NCBI RefSeq assembly: GCF_040049295.1
Contig: NZ_JBDZDQ010000003.1
Span: forward strand, 434,001-498,000
DNA: 64,000 bases
Direction of reading: 5' to 3'
Source: Sphingomonas sp. KR3-1
Lineage (GTDB): Bacteria > Pseudomonadota > Alphaproteobacteria > Sphingomonadales > Sphingomonadaceae
This document shows, one piece after another, positions 20,877 to 31,031 of the stretch. How positions within the stretch are numbered: position 1 is the stretch's first letter; each line of letters starts with the position of its first letter. Below the pieces are notes generated by a model, which did no database searches, had not been told where the DNA came from, and saw only the letters and a list, made by a program, of their open reading frames with translations. The translations under genes were made by a program, and so were the position numbers.

Positions 20877-22070
20877 TCAGCGCGAGAGCGCAGCGACCCC
20901 GGGCAGTTCCTTGCCTTCCATCCATTCGAGGAAGGCGCCGCCCGCGGTCGAGACGAAGGTGAAATCGTCCGAGACGCCGGCCTGGTTGAGCGCCGCCACC
21001 GTATCGCCGCCGCCGGCGACCGAGACGAGTTGGCCTTCCTTGGTCAGCGCGGCCGCGGTCTTGGCGAGGCTGACGGTCGCGGTGTCGAACGGCGGCGTCT
21101 CGAACGCGCCGAGCGGGCCGTTCCAGACGAGCGTGCGGCAGGTCTTGAGCACGTCCGCCAGCGCCTCGGTCGCCGCCGGGCCGATGTCGAGGATCATCTC
21201 GTCGGCCGCGACCTCGTGGACGTTGACAGTGCGCAGGCTCGGCGGGTTGGCGGCGAATTCCTTCGACACGACCACGTCATAGGGCAAGTGCACGGTGCAG
21301 TTCGCCTTGTCGGCCGCGTCGAGGATCTCATCGGCAGTGCCGGTCAGGTCGTGCTCGCACAGCGACTTGCCCACATCGACGCCGCGCGCGGCGAGGAAGG
21401 TGTTGGCCATGCCGCCGCCGATGATCAGGTGGTCGACCTTCTCGACGAGGTTGCGCAGCACGTCGAGCTTGGACGAGACCTTGGCGCCGCCGACCACCGC
21501 CGCGACCGGATGCTCGGGATTGCCGAGCGCCTTGTCGAGCGCGTCGAGCTCGGCTTCCATCTGGCGGCCGGCAAAGGCGGGCAGCTTGTGGGCAAGCCCC
21601 TCGGTCGAGGCATGCGCGCGGTGCGCCGCCGAGAAGGCGTCGTTGACGTAGAGATCGCCCAGCGCGGCGAGCGCGTCGACGGTCTCGGGGCTGTTCTTCT
21701 CCTCGCCCGGATCGAAGCGGGTATTCTCGAGCAGCGCGATATCGCCCTCGCCCATCGCCGCGATCGCGTCCGCCGCGCCGTCGCTGTCGATGAAGCGCAC
21801 TTCGCGGCCGAGCACCTGGCTGAACGGCTGGGTGACCAGCGACAGGCTCATCTCGGGATTGCGCTGGCCCTTGGGCCGCCCGAAATGCGCGAGGACCACG
21901 ACCCTGGCGCCCTTGTCCGCCAGCTCGGCGACGGTCTGCACCGCAGCACGCAGCCGCGTGTCGTCGGTCACCTGGCCATCGGCCATCGGCACGTTGAGGT
22001 CCTCGCGGACCAGCACGCGCTTGCCGGCGATCTCGCCCATATCGTCGAGCGTCTTGAAGTTCCGCGCCAT
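20877..22070 (-). CDS. pgk: Phosphoglycerate kinase
   Basis: Glycolytic/gluconeogenic enzyme interconverting 1,3-bisphosphoglycerate and 3-phosphoglycerate with ATP formation. At 397 residues it has the normal length. Signatures include [13 protein letters not shown] near the N-terminus, the substrate histidine/arginine loop [34 protein letters not shown], and the C-terminal ATP-site [16 protein letters not shown] 22070 overlaps by one base with the stop of the FkbM-like gene. Last gene of the tkt-gap-FkbM-pgk unit. Confidence 0.97.
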   Translation of the reverse strand: MARNFKTLDDMGEIAGKRVLVREDLNVPMADGQVTDDTRLRAAVQTVAELADKGARVVVLAHFGRPKGQRNPEMSLSLVTQPFSQVLGREVRFIDSDGAADAIAAMGEGDIALLENTRFDPGEEKNSPETVDALAALGDLYVNDAFSAAHRAHASTEGLAHKLPAFAGRQMEAELDALDKALGNPEHPVAAVVGGAKVSSKLDVLRNLVEKVDHLIIGGGMANTFLAARGVDVGKSLCEHDLTGTADEILDAADKANCTVHLPYDVVVSKEFAANPPSLRTVNVHEVAADEMILDIGPAATEALADVLKTCRTLVWNGPLGAFETPPFDTATVSLAKTAAALTKEGQLVSVAGGGDTVAALNQAGVSDDFTFVSTAGGAFLEWMEGKELPGVAALSR

Positions 22071-23089
22071 CAGTTCATCACCTCTATCTTGTCGTCCATT
22101 CGCCCGCGCGCAGGCGACCCGGCTCGTCCGGCCATCATGCGCGCGTGCCGCTCCGCGATCGATCCGAACTCGTCGGGGATGAAGACGACGTTCTGCAATT
22201 CCGTGTCGTCGCCGGCGCGGCGGAGCTCGCCGAGCCGGCCGTCGCGCCCGAGCGTGTGGCAGCGATAGCCCAGCTGCGCGAACAGGCCGGCATAGGCGTC
22301 CGGCGTGCTCTGGCTCACCGAGGCGAGGCCGGGCGCATGCAGCTCGGAGAGCACGATCGGCCGGGTGCGCCCGATCAGCTCGCGCCCGCCTTCGATCGCG
22401 CGCGGCTCGGCGCCTTCGATATCGATCTTGATGAAATCGAGATGCTCGAGCTCGAGCGCATCCATCGCCAGCGTCGGAACCGCGAGCCTGGTCTCCCCGG
22501 CACGCACGCCGGTATCGCCGACCAGCCGGCCCCCGCCCCAATTGTCGGTACGGGTCGCGAAATGCATGTCGATCTCGCCGGCCCGGTCGCTGAGCGCGAT
22601 CCGGTGCGCGGCGACGATATCGCCGAAGCCGTTACGCTCGATCGACATCCGCAGCGCCTCGAACAGATGCGGCAGCGGCTCGAAGCTCAGCACCCGCCCC
22701 TGCGCACCGACGATCGAGGCCATCAGCATCGTGTGATGCCCGACATTGGCGCCGACATCCATCACCCGCGCGCCGGGTGGCACGCTGCTGCGGATGAACG
22801 CCGTCTCGGCGATCTCGAAATGCCCCTCGATCGCCGGCCACGCGATCGCATGGTCGGCCAGGTTGACCCGCAGGATGAAATCCTCGCCGGCCTCCGCCCA
22901 GACCCAGGCCTGAGACTGCGCCACCAGGCCGGGATGTCGAAGCCGGAATTCCGGGCCGCCGAGAACGCTGGCGAGATACGCGGACTCGTCCGCGACATGC
23001 ATCGCATTCTCGACGACCTCGTCGTTCTCCGGCGCGCGGCCGAGCAGCGCCCGGTATACGGCTTCGACGAACTCCCGGCTGACGGTCAC
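22070..23089 (-). CDS. FkbM family methyltransferase with DUF4214-like N-terminus, inside the gap-pgk operon
   Basis: A 339-residue protein starting at a GTG that overlaps the gap stop (GTGA); its own stop overlaps the pgk ATG. Residues about 4-45 ([20 protein letters not shown]) resemble the DUF4214/linker-type helical module often joined to glycan-modifying enzymes. From about 100 on it is an FkbM methyltransferase: SAM loop [16 protein letters not shown] (about 110-125), [11 protein letters not shown], and [19 protein letters not shown] (about 220-240). FkbM enzymes usually O-methylate sugars or glycolipids. Why it sits between two glycolytic genes is unclear. Confidence 0.88.
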   Translation of the reverse strand: MTVSREFVEAVYRALLGRAPENDEVVENAMHVADESAYLASVLGGPEFRLRHPGLVAQSQAWVWAEAGEDFILRVNLADHAIAWPAIEGHFEIAETAFIRSSVPPGARVMDVGANVGHHTMLMASIVGAQGRVLSFEPLPHLFEALRMSIERNGFGDIVAAHRIALSDRAGEIDMHFATRTDNWGGGRLVGDTGVRAGETRLAVPTLAMDALELEHLDFIKIDIEGAEPRAIEGGRELIGRTRPIVLSELHAPGLASVSQSTPDAYAGLFAQLGYRCHTLGRDGRLGELRRAGDDTELQNVVFIPDEFGSIAERHARMMAGRAGSPARGRMDDKIEVMN

Positions 23090-24090
23090 AGTTTCGCCAT
23101 GGCGCTCGCCGTATCGACCATGCGGTTCGAGAAGCCCCACTCGTTGTCGTACCAGCTGACGACGCGCACCAGCTTGCCGTCGATCACCGCGGTCTCCAGG
23201 CTGTCGACAGTCGACGAGGCCGAGGTGTGGACGATGTCGATCGAGACGAGCGGCTCGTCCGAATACCAGAGGATGCCCTTGAGCGGACCGTTCTCCGACG
23301 CCGCCTTGAGCACCGAATTCACCTCTTCGACGGTCGTGTCGCGCTTCGGCGTGAAGGTCAGGTCGACCAGCGAGCCATCCGGCACCGGAACGCGGATCGC
23401 CGAGCCGTCCAGCTTGCCCTTCAGCTCGGGCAGCACTTCGGCCACGGCGCGGGCAGCACCGGTGGTGGTCGGGATGATGCTCATCGCGGCCGCGCGGGCG
23501 CGGCGCAGGTCCGGGTGGATCTGGTCGAGGATCTTCTGGTCGTTGGTATAGGCGTGGACCGTGGTCATCAGGCCGCGCTCGATGCCGATCGCGTCGTTGA
23601 GGACCTTGGCGACCGGCGCCAGGCAGTTGGTGGTGCACGACGCGTTCGAGACGATCGTGTGGCCGGCCTCGAGCTTGTCGTGGTTCACGCCGAACACGAC
23701 GGTGAGGTCGACATTCTTGCCAGGCGCCGAGATCAGCACCTTCTTGGCACCCGCATCGATGTGCTTCTGGGCCGAGGCGCGGTCGGTGAAGAAGCCGGTG
23801 CACTCGAGCACCAGCTCGACGCCGTTCTCGCCATGCGGCAGGTTGGCGGGATCGCGCTCCTTGGTCACCTTGATGCGCTTGCCGTCGACGACCAGGTCGT
23901 CGCCGTCCGCCGAGACGGTGCCCGGATACTTGCCGTGCACGCTGTCGCGCGAGAACAGCCAGGCATTCGACTTGGCGTCCGCGAGATCGTTGATCGTGAC
24001 CAGCTCGAGCCCGCTATCGGGGCGCTCGAGGATCGCGCGCGCCACCAGTCGACCGATGCGCCCGAACCCGTTGATCGCAACCTTCGTCAT
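23086..24090 (-). CDS. gap: Glyceraldehyde-3-phosphate dehydrogenase
   Basis: Oxidises and phosphorylates glyceraldehyde 3-phosphate using NAD. 334 residues with the NAD-binding [12 protein letters not shown] at the N-terminus, the catalytic Cys in [15 protein letters not shown] and the partner histidine in [10 protein letters not shown]-terminal [12 protein letters not shown] is standard. ATG 24090 overlaps the tkt stop by four bases. The Ser/Asn pattern at the adenine-binding loop was not examined closely, so NADP preference cannot be excluded. Confidence 0.97.
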   Translation of the reverse strand: MTKVAINGFGRIGRLVARAILERPDSGLELVTINDLADAKSNAWLFSRDSVHGKYPGTVSADGDDLVVDGKRIKVTKERDPANLPHGENGVELVLECTGFFTDRASAQKHIDAGAKKVLISAPGKNVDLTVVFGVNHDKLEAGHTIVSNASCTTNCLAPVAKVLNDAIGIERGLMTTVHAYTNDQKILDQIHPDLRRARAAAMSIIPTTTGAARAVAEVLPELKGKLDGSAIRVPVPDGSLVDLTFTPKRDTTVEEVNSVLKAASENGPLKGILWYSDEPLVSIDIVHTSASSTVDSLETAVIDGKLVRVVSWYDNEWGFSNRMVDTASAMAKL

Positions 24091-26063
24091 GCCTGTTCTC
24101 CGTTCAACTTTTCGACGATCTGCGGAACGATGGCTCCCGCAGTGAGCCCGAAATGCTCGTAGAGCTTCAGATAGGGTCCCGAGGCGCCAAATCCATCCAC
24201 GCCGAAGTTTAGCCCATCCAAGCCCGTGTATCGCTCCCAACCGAGTGTCACGCCCGCCTCGATCGAGACCTTGAGCGCGTGCGCCGGCAGCAGGTCGCGC
24301 TTGTACTGCGCATCCTGCGCATCGAAGCGCTCCCAGCACGGCATCGAGACGACGTCGGCGCCGATGCCTTGGGCTTCCAGTTCGTCGCGCACGGCGACCG
24401 CGATCTCGACTTCCGAGCCGGTGGCGATCAGCACCACCTGGCGCGGCGCCTCGGCCTCGCGAAGGGCGTACGCGCCGCGTGCCGAGCGGTTCTCGCCCGC
24501 CTCGGTGCGCAGCTGCGGCAGGTTCTGGCGGCTGAGCGCGAGCAGGCCGGGGCCGTCCGCCTTCTGCAGCGCCAGCTCCCAGCATTCGGCGGTCTCGACC
24601 ACGTCGCACGGGCGATAGACGTCGAGGTTCGGGATCACGCGCAGGCTGGCGAGATGCTCGACCGGCTGGTGGGTCGGGCCGTCCTCGCCCAGGCCGATCG
24701 AGTCGTGCGTCATCACATAGACGACACGCGCCTGCTGCAGCGCCGAGAGGCGGATCGCGGCGCGGGCATAGTCGGCGAAGACCAGGAAGGTGCCGCCATA
24801 GGGGATGACGCCGCCGTGCAGCGCCATGCCGTTCATCGCGGCGGACATGCCGAACTCGCGGATGCCGTAATAGACGTAGCGGCTGCCGTAATTCTCGGCC
24901 GAGAAGGCGCCCAGCCCCTTGGTCAGCGTGTTGTTCGAGCCGGTGAGGTCGGCCGAGCCGCCGACCGTGTCGGGCAGCTGCGCGTTGATCGCCTCGAGCG
25001 CCATCTCGCTCGCCTTGCGGGTCGCGACCTTTTGCGGCGCGTCGATCAGCCCCTGGATATGGTCGGTCATCGAGAACCAGGCCGGCAGCTCGCCGCGCAT
25101 GCGACGCTCGAACTCGGCGCGGTCCTCATGCGCTTCGAGGCGCTGCTTCCATTCGGCATGCGGCGGGGCGCCACGCTTGCCGGCTGCCAGCCAGGTCTCG
25201 CGGATGTCGGCCGGGATCTCGAACGGTCCGTAGGTCCAGCCGAGGTTCGCACGCGCGGCGGCGACTTCGTCCGCACCCAGCGGCGAGCCATGGACCTTGG
25301 ACGAGCCCTGCTTGTTCGGCGCGCCGAAGCCGATCACGGTGCGGCACTTGACCAGCGAAGGCAGCTCGCTCGCCAGCGCCTCATCGATCGCGCGGGCGAT
25401 ATCGGTCTGGTCATGGCCGTCGCACTCGACGACCTGCCAGCCCGAGGCGCGGTAGCGCGCGGGGATGTCCTCGCTCGACGAGAGCGACACGGCGCCGTCG
25501 ATCGTGATCTTGTTGTCGTCCCACAGCACGATCAGCTTGCCGAGCTTGAGGTGCCCGGCGAGGCCGACCGCCTCATGGTTGATGCCTTCCATCAGGCAGC
25601 CGTCGCCGGCGATCACCCAGGTCCGGTGGTCGACCAGATCGTCGCCATAGGTCGCGTTGAGGTGCCGCTCGGCGGCGGCCATGCCGACCGCCATGGCGAA
25701 GCCCTGGCCGAGCGGGCCGGTGGTGCATTCCACGCCGGGCAGCTCGAAATTCTCGGGGTGGCCGGCGCAGGGGCTGCCGATCTGGCGGAAGTCCTGGATG
25801 TCCTGCAGCGTCGGGCGCGCATAGCCGGTGAGGTACAGCGTCGAATAGAGCAGCATCGAGCCGTGCCCGGCCGACAGCACGAAGCGATCGCGGTCCGCCC
25901 ATTTCGGGTCGGCCGGATCGAACTTCAGGTAATTCTGGAACAGCACCGTGGCGACGTCGGCCATGCCCATCGGCATGCCGGGGTGCCCCGAATTGGCCGC
26001 CTCCACGGCGTCCATCGACAATGCACGGATGGCATTGGCGCAGTCGGTGAAGCTTGCGGTCAC
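24087..26063 (-). CDS. tkt: Transketolase
   Basis: Thiamine-dependent enzyme of the pentose phosphate pathway moving two-carbon units between sugar phosphates. Of 658 residues from a GTG at 26063, preceded by AGGGGA. Motifs: [10 protein letters not shown] at the N-terminus, the TPP/Mg site [24 protein letters not shown], and the pyrimidine-domain [16 protein letters not shown] and [15 protein letters not shown]. An in-frame ATG farther upstream would add an unconserved basic leader. First gene of the tkt-gap-FkbM-pgk unit. Confidence 0.96.
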   Translation of the reverse strand: MTASFTDCANAIRALSMDAVEAANSGHPGMPMGMADVATVLFQNYLKFDPADPKWADRDRFVLSAGHGSMLLYSTLYLTGYARPTLQDIQDFRQIGSPCAGHPENFELPGVECTTGPLGQGFAMAVGMAAAERHLNATYGDDLVDHRTWVIAGDGCLMEGINHEAVGLAGHLKLGKLIVLWDDNKITIDGAVSLSSSEDIPARYRASGWQVVECDGHDQTDIARAIDEALASELPSLVKCRTVIGFGAPNKQGSSKVHGSPLGADEVAAARANLGWTYGPFEIPADIRETWLAAGKRGAPPHAEWKQRLEAHEDRAEFERRMRGELPAWFSMTDHIQGLIDAPQKVATRKASEMALEAINAQLPDTVGGSADLTGSNNTLTKGLGAFSAENYGSRYVYYGIREFGMSAAMNGMALHGGVIPYGGTFLVFADYARAAIRLSALQQARVVYVMTHDSIGLGEDGPTHQPVEHLASLRVIPNLDVYRPCDVVETAECWELALQKADGPGLLALSRQNLPQLRTEAGENRSARGAYALREAEAPRQVVLIATGSEVEIAVAVRDELEAQGIGADVVSMPCWERFDAQDAQYKRDLLPAHALKVSIEAGVTLGWERYTGLDGLNFGVDGFGASGPYLKLYEHFGLTAGAIVPQIVEKLNGEQA

Positions 26064-26236
26064 TTGGAGTCCCCTGATGCTGGCGCGGACGCCTTTGGTG
26101 CCCTTGGGGGCCCACGTCAACCGGCTCCGGCCGTGTCGCTCGGGCCGGCGCTATTCCGATCCACCTCACCGGCCCGCAATGAAACCGGTACCGATCGGGG
26201 GTTGATAGGTTCGGATGGGGTGCGTAACGCTTGGAT

Positions 26237-26422
26237 ATGGCAAGTACGCCCGCCGATCGTATCGAACTGGCCCTCGTCCGCATCGAGAAAGCCGCAGCCG
26301 CGCGGGCCTATGCCTGCGAGCGCATCACCCAGCGCCACGCCAAGCTGCGCTCGCGCATCGAGGATGCAGTGTCGTCGCTCGACGCGCTGATCGCGCGCGA
26401 AGCGCATGGCGAGGAAGGCTGA
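26237..26422 (+). CDS. Small coiled-coil protein upstream of zapA
   Basis: A 61-residue, Ala/Arg/Glu-rich protein (MASTPADRIELALVRIEKAA...) that should form one long amphipathic helix. Its stop overlaps the zapA ATG by one base (TGATG), so it is probably co-translated with zapA. No family recognised. By its position it may belong to the division machinery, but this is inference. The start ATG 26237 has a weak ribosome site; a TTG six bases earlier is possible. Confidence 0.75.
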   Translation: MASTPADRIELALVRIEKAAAARAYACERITQRHAKLRSRIEDAVSSLDALIAREAHGEEG

Positions 26423-26724
26423 TGGCCGATATCGACATCACCGTTGCCGGCCGCAGCTATGCCGTCGCCGCGCGCGAAGGCGACGAGACGCACATCCGCC
26501 ATCTCGAATCGATCCTCCAGAAGCATTCGGACACGGCGCTGCGCGCCTCGGGCGGGCTCAATGCCGAACGCACCCTGGTCTATCTCGCGCTGATCCTCGC
26601 CGACCTGCTCGACGAGACCGAGCGCAATCCGCCCGAGGGCGTCTCCCCGGTGCTGCTCGAGCGCATCGCCGACCGGCTCGAGGCGGTGGCGGCCGCGCTC
26701 GAAGAGGATGCGTCGGACGCCTGA
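26422..26724 (+). CDS. zapA: Cell division protein ZapA
   Basis: A 100-residue FtsZ-ring stabiliser. The N-terminal part MADIDITVAGRSYAVAARE with GDETHIRHLE is the ZapA globular domain, and the C-terminal half is a helix suited to the ZapA coiled-coil tetramer. The order small protein - zapA - 6S RNA - fthC on one strand is the arrangement known from many proteobacteria, which supports the call. Confidence 0.9.
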   Translation: MADIDITVAGRSYAVAAREGDETHIRHLESILQKHSDTALRASGGLNAERTLVYLALILADLLDETERNPPEGVSPVLLERIADRLEAVAAALEEDASDA

Positions 26725-26731
26725 GCCCTGC

Positions 26732-26757
26732 TGTTCCCCGGCGAAAGCCGGGGAACA
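26732..26757 (+). terminator. Perfect GAAA-loop hairpin after zapA
   Basis: TGTTCCCCGGC, GAAA, GCCGGGGAACA forms an 11-base-pair perfect stem eight bases after the zapA stop. It has no T run, so it may be an RNA 3' end or attenuator rather than a classic terminator. Its core CCCCGGCGAAAGCCGGGG is related to the dispersed palindromes at 32484 and 40739. Confidence 0.6.
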
Positions 26758-26794
26758 AGAAGTGCCGGCCAAGCCGTTGCGGTTACGGACCCGA

Positions 26795-26950
26795 GCCCCT
26801 ATATCCATTCACGGCGGGCACTGCCCGGTACGAGCCTTTGCAATTATCCCTGAGGCTATTCATCATCCATGGGGGCTGTCCCTGTGCAGATCCTGGTCTG
26901 CGGCATATGGTCCCCACCTGACGTAAACGGGCGTCGGAGGATATTCTGGC
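26795..26950 (+). ncRNA. ssrS: 6S RNA candidate
   Basis: The 271-base gap between zapA and fthC is the conserved site of 6S RNA, which binds and sequesters sigma70 RNA polymerase. The sequence fits a long hairpin: ATATCC at 26801 pairs with GGATAT at 26939, and GCCCG near 26823 with CGGGC near 26928, leaving an open middle containing CCCTGAGGC and CCCCACCTG. Ends are estimates. The call rests on position and foldability, not on a covariance search. Confidence 0.6.
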
Positions 26951-26995
26951 AAACGGCCATGGCGGTCCCGCCACCGCTCCCTTAAAGACGTCCGC

Positions 26996-27547
26996 ATGAT
27001 CGACAAGCTTGCCCTGCGGGCGCAGCTCCGTGCCGAGCGTGACGCCTTCGCCATCGAAGCGAGCGAGGCGATCCTCGCGCCTGCGCATTTCCTCGAGATG
27101 CTCAACCCCGGCCTGATCGTCGCCACCTATGTCGCGCTGGGCAGCGAGGCCGATCCGACCCAGCTTGCCGCCGCCGCTGCCGAAGCCGGCTGCACGCTCG
27201 CCCTGCCCTTCGTGATCGATCGCGCGACGCCGATCCGTTTCCTTGCTTGGCAGATGGGCGCGCCGCTGGTCGACGGCCCCTTCGGCCTGCGCCAGCCCGC
27301 CGCCGACAGCCCCGAGGTGCCGCCCGACCTGATCCTCACGCCGCTGGTCGGCTTCGACGCGCGGCTGAACCGCCTTGGGCAGGGTGCCGCCCATTATGAC
27401 CGCGCCTTCGCCCGCTATCCCGAGGCCATGCGCATCGGCGTCGCCTGGGCGATGCAGGAAGTGCCGGCGATCCCGGCGGACATCTGGGACGTGCCGCTTC
27501 ACGCAGTGATCACCGAGAAAGGCATGACATGGCACCAGGAAGCGTGA
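26996..27547 (+). CDS. fthC: 5-formyltetrahydrofolate cyclo-ligase
   Basis: Converts 5-formyltetrahydrofolate to 5,10-methenyltetrahydrofolate with ATP. 183 residues; the diagnostic segment is PLVGFDARLNRLGQGAAHYDRAF (here in two parts, PLVGFDARLNRLG and QGAAHYDRAF) at about 120-143, a variant of the usual GFDxxGxRLGYGGGYYDR. Co-directional with zapA and the 6S RNA. Its last 19 bases overlap the next small gene. Confidence 0.93.
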   Translation: MIDKLALRAQLRAERDAFAIEASEAILAPAHFLEMLNPGLIVATYVALGSEADPTQLAAAAAEAGCTLALPFVIDRATPIRFLAWQMGAPLVDGPFGLRQPAADSPEVPPDLILTPLVGFDARLNRLGQGAAHYDRAFARYPEAMRIGVAWAMQEVPAIPADIWDVPLHAVITEKGMTWHQEA

Positions 27548-27756
27548 AGCCGAGTTGGCGCAAGCCCGCAGGCGCGCTGGGCATCATCGCCTGGATCTTC
27601 CTGTGGGTGATCCTGGTCGCGAGCTTCTCGCAGTGGATCGGCCAGCTCCCCGTGCTCGCGCAGCTGCCGGTCTACATCGTCACCGGCGTGGTCTGGGTGC
27701 TGCCGCTCGGCGGCGTGCTGCGCTGGATGGAGACGGGGCGCTGGCGCGCGGCCTAG
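27529..27756 (+). CDS. DUF2842 family membrane protein
   Basis: A 75-residue protein with two transmembrane helices (about 15-36 and 45-63) and the family-like SWRKPAGALGIIAWI at the N-terminus and basic WMETGRWRAA end. DUF2842 proteins are common small inner-membrane proteins in alphaproteobacteria with no known role. Overlaps fthC by 19 bases and the convergent lipoprotein gene by four. Confidence 0.85.
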   Translation: MAPGSVKPSWRKPAGALGIIAWIFLWVILVASFSQWIGQLPVLAQLPVYIVTGVVWVLPLGGVLRWMETGRWRAA

Positions 27757-28565
27757 CCTTCGCCCTCCTCGCCACCCTTTTCCGCCTTCCGCCCGAAATT
27801 CTTCACGGCCAGCCACACGCCCGCAACCGCCGCGATCACTGCCGCCAGCGCGACCAGCGCGCCCTTCAGGCTGGTGAAGAACTTCGCCAAGTCGTCGAAG
27901 AACTCCGGCCAGGTGCGCGGCCGGGCCTGCACGTCGATCTCGAAGGTCCTGGGCTCGAGCACGGGCTGCCAGACTTCGCCCGCAGCGCCCAGGATCGGCA
28001 CGCCCACGGTCAGCGTCAGCTTGTGCTTGCCGGGAACGAGCGCCTCGACGCTCCATTGCCAGATCTGCTGCCCCCTCGCGGGCATCGGCTTCACCACCCG
28101 GCCCTCGGGCGCGATGCGGAACATGCTGTTCGGCGAGCTCAGCTCGGCCGAGACATTCTCGCCGATCGCCACCTTCTCGGTGCGCACCATGTTCGCGTCG
28201 CCGGAATCGCCGACCACTGCGTTGGTCACTGCCGCGGCATCGGCGGCCTGGCCGATCACCAGCGTGAGCGTCTCCGGCGCGCCCATCCGCATCTTGCCCG
28301 GCGGATCGAAGGCCGCGATGCCGTCGGTCAGCGCATTGGCCTGGCGGGTATATTCCGCGCATTGCGCCGGGGAGGCCTGCCGCCCGCCAATCGCAGGACA
28401 GGCAGCGGGCGCAGCCTCGGTGAGCATCGCATTGCCGGTCGCCGCGTCGATCGGCGCCTCGGCATTGTCGGTCTCGGTATAGGAAGCGTTCGTCACTTCG
28501 GTGCGGTTGTCGCACCCCGAGAGCACAAGGAGCAGGACGAGGGCCGGCAGCACGAAACGACGCAT
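27753..28565 (-). CDS. Putative lipoprotein with C-terminal membrane helix
   Basis: 270 residues. The lipobox LVLSGC (Cys about residue 18) predicts an outer- or inner-membrane lipoprotein. A Thr/Ala-rich linker, a region with two cysteines (AACPAIGGRQASPAQC), and a beta-rich domain (about 95-215) follow. A single hydrophobic helix (ALVALAAVIAAVAGVWLAV) sits near the C-terminus, ending in a charged tail. Having both a lipid anchor and a C-terminal helix is unusual. No family recognised. It stands alone on the minus strand. Confidence 0.8.
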   Translation of the reverse strand: MRRFVLPALVLLLVLSGCDNRTEVTNASYTETDNAEAPIDAATGNAMLTEAAPAACPAIGGRQASPAQCAEYTRQANALTDGIAAFDPPGKMRMGAPETLTLVIGQAADAAAVTNAVVGDSGDANMVRTEKVAIGENVSAELSSPNSMFRIAPEGRVVKPMPARGQQIWQWSVEALVPGKHKLTLTVGVPILGAAGEVWQPVLEPRTFEIDVQARPRTWPEFFDDLAKFFTSLKGALVALAAVIAAVAGVWLAVKNFGRKAEKGGEEGEG

Positions 28566-28664
28566 GGCTTCCTCCGTGGGAGCACAGGACAGGCGACCGC
28601 TTCGATTTGATTTGTTGGGAGGAGACTAGGCCGCGCCGGACGCGGGTACAACACGCAAAGCGCG

Positions 28665-28741
<77 letters not shown>

Positions 28742-28833
28742 AGTACGCGCTTCGAGAACCAACCGGATCCGGCACGGCATCGTCGGGTCCGGGCCGCCTT
28801 TTGGGGCGCCTTCCCGTGCGATGATGTGGGGAA

Positions 28834-28910
<77 letters not shown>

Positions 28911-28956
28911 TCTCTCGAAGCGAGGAGGCGGGCACTAGACGCGGTGTTCGGGGGTG

Positions 28957-30195
28957 TCAACCGGATTGGTCGCGACTTTTTCGCCGCAGCGGACGATTAT
29001 CCACAGGATCGTTCACCAAGGTGCCGTGCTCGAACAGGAAACCGGCGATGTCCGGCTTGCCCGCGGCGTTGACCACGGTCTGGATGATGATCAGCAGCGG
29101 CACCGCGAGCAGCGCCCCCGTGGTGCCCCACACCCAGCTCCAGAAGCTCAGCGAGATCAGGATCATGATCGGGCTGATCGTGAGCCGGTGCCCGACGATC
29201 AGCGGCGTCACCACGTTCGCCTCGACCAGGTGGCAGGCGATCATCACGATCGGCGGCACGAACGCCCAGCCCAGCTCGGGAAAGGTCATCAGCCCGCCCA
29301 TCGCAAGCAGCATCGCGGCGAAGACCGGCCCGAAATAGGGGATGTAGTTGAGCAGCGTAACGATGCCGCCCCACATCAGCGGCGTCGGCATGCCGATGAT
29401 CCACAGCACGCTCGCCACGATGAGCCCCAGCGTCAGGTTGATCAGCGTGATCGTGCCGAGATAGGCCGAGGTGTCGTCCACCACGTCCTGGATCACCCGC
29501 GCGGTCGCCATCGCGCCGCCGAAGCTCGCCCGGCTGGTGATCGCGTTGCGGCGCAGCCGGGTCCAGCCCGAGAGGAAGAAATAGATCACCAGGATCGCGA
29601 AGAACATCTCGATCAGCGCCGACGGCGCCGAGGTGGCGAACAGGTCGAGCAGCGAGCGCGGCGGGGTCGCCGCCATCACCTCGGGCTGCTTCATCGGCGC
29701 CGAGGCGAAGTTCATCACCGTCTTGTTCACGAACTGGTCGAGGTTCGAGTAGAACTCGATCAGCGGCTTCAGATTCTCCTGGATCTGCGGGATCTTGGCG
29801 GGAAGGTCCCGCACCCACTGCCAGGCCGGCACGACGATCGAGACGAGCGCGACATTGGCCGCGACCAGGAACAGCAGCACGCAGACGAACGCCGCGACCG
29901 CCGCCGGAAACCGCCGGCGCTCGAGCCATTCGAGCAGCGGCACCAGCGCGATCGCGATCACCAGCGCGGTGGTCAGCGGCAGGAAGAACTGCGATCCGGC
30001 CTGCAGCGCGAACGGCAGGGCGAGCAGCAGCCCGATCCCGGCCACCAGCGTCATCGCCGCCATCAGCCGGTCGCGCTTCTGGCCGTCGCCCATGCTTTCC
30101 TGGACCGATGGCCCGAGCAGCGGCGCCCGTGCCGGACCGGAGGGCGTGCCCTCGCCTTCGGAGTCGCCGTTGATGCTTCCGGTCTTTTCGCTCAC
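28957..30195 (-). CDS. AI-2E family transporter
   Basis: A 412-residue polytopic membrane protein with about eight helices. The family pattern is two N-terminal helices (LVAGIGLLLALPFALQAG, FFLPLTTALVIAIALVPLLE), a large extracytoplasmic loop, and C-terminal helices with PLMWGGIVTLLNYIPYFGP and HLVEANVVTPLIVGHRL. Members export varied solutes; the AI-2 link is weak. Starts at GTG 30195. Confidence 0.9.
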   Translation of the reverse strand: MSEKTGSINGDSEGEGTPSGPARAPLLGPSVQESMGDGQKRDRLMAAMTLVAGIGLLLALPFALQAGSQFFLPLTTALVIAIALVPLLEWLERRRFPAAVAAFVCVLLFLVAANVALVSIVVPAWQWVRDLPAKIPQIQENLKPLIEFYSNLDQFVNKTVMNFASAPMKQPEVMAATPPRSLLDLFATSAPSALIEMFFAILVIYFFLSGWTRLRRNAITSRASFGGAMATARVIQDVVDDTSAYLGTITLINLTLGLIVASVLWIIGMPTPLMWGGIVTLLNYIPYFGPVFAAMLLAMGGLMTFPELGWAFVPPIVMIACHLVEANVVTPLIVGHRLTISPIMILISLSFWSWVWGTTGALLAVPLLIIIQTVVNAAGKPDIAGFLFEHGTLVNDPVDNRPLRRKSRDQSG

Positions 30196-30252
30196 GTTCG
30201 CCCTTCCTCGCTGCCTTCACCCTAGGCTTCGCGAGTCGCGGGAGCAACGGCA

Positions 30253-30945
30253 TCATATGGATTTGGGCGGCGGCCCGAGCATGGGTTCGTAATCGTCGAC
30301 ATCGCCGAGCGCCGCCTTCCATTGCGCATTGTCGATCAGCGTGGTCCGCCCGACCTTCAGGTCCGCGCAACCGGGCAGGCCACGCAAGGCGAGCTTCACG
30401 CCCGCGGCCAGCTCGTTCGGCAGCCAGGGATTGAGCATGATCCGCGTGATCCAGGCGCGCTCGATCGGCACGTGATGGATCATCGCCTCGGGGTCGTCGC
30501 CTTCGTAGATCAGGCGGAACTCGCGCTCGTCGCGAAACCCGTAGCGCTTGAGAAACGGCAGGTCCTCGAGCGCCAGCGACCGCATCTTGCGCAGCTTGTC
30601 GAGCGACACATAGGCCATGTCGCGCCAATAATAGCGGTCGTCCTCGAGCAGGCCCGTCAGCAATTTCCGCTTGTCGATCTCGACGCACACGCCTTCGTTG
30701 TTCGCCGCGAAGACCTGCCAGTGATGATAGGTTTCCGGCGATTGGGTGAAGCAGGCCGCGAACAGCCGCGCCGCGCGGCCATGCCGGAGATGCCGCTGCC
30801 GCGCATATTCTTCGAGGAAGGCGACGTCGTTGGTGTCCTTCCAGGTCGAAGGGCTCAGCAGCGCGAGCCGCTCGTTGACGAGCATGTCGATCGCCGCGGC
30901 CAGGGTGGTGAAGCGTTTAAGCGTGTTCGCGGGAGTTGCGGTCAT
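30253..30945 (-). CDS. DUF2971-like protein
   Basis: A 230-residue soluble protein beginning MTATPANTLKRFTTLAAAID. The segments LLSPSTWKDTNDVAFLEEYA, LFAACFTQSPETYHHWQVFA and GVCVEIDKRKLL match the pattern of DUF2971, a family of unknown function sometimes seen near defence and toxin genes. The start at 30945 is chosen over one 60 bases upstream, which would give an Ala/Arg-rich leader. Divergent from glpK. Confidence 0.75.
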   Translation of the reverse strand: MTATPANTLKRFTTLAAAIDMLVNERLALLSPSTWKDTNDVAFLEEYARQRHLRHGRAARLFAACFTQSPETYHHWQVFAANNEGVCVEIDKRKLLTGLLEDDRYYWRDMAYVSLDKLRKMRSLALEDLPFLKRYGFRDEREFRLIYEGDDPEAMIHHVPIERAWITRIMLNPWLPNELAAGVKLALRGLPGCADLKVGRTTLIDNAQWKAALGDVDDYEPMLGPPPKSI

Positions 30946-31031
30946 GCGTCGGGCATAGCGCCATTCGCGCGCGGCTGCAGCTACAGCCACGCGGGCGTTG
31001 CGCATTGCGAGGGACCCGCTAGCCTCGCGCC

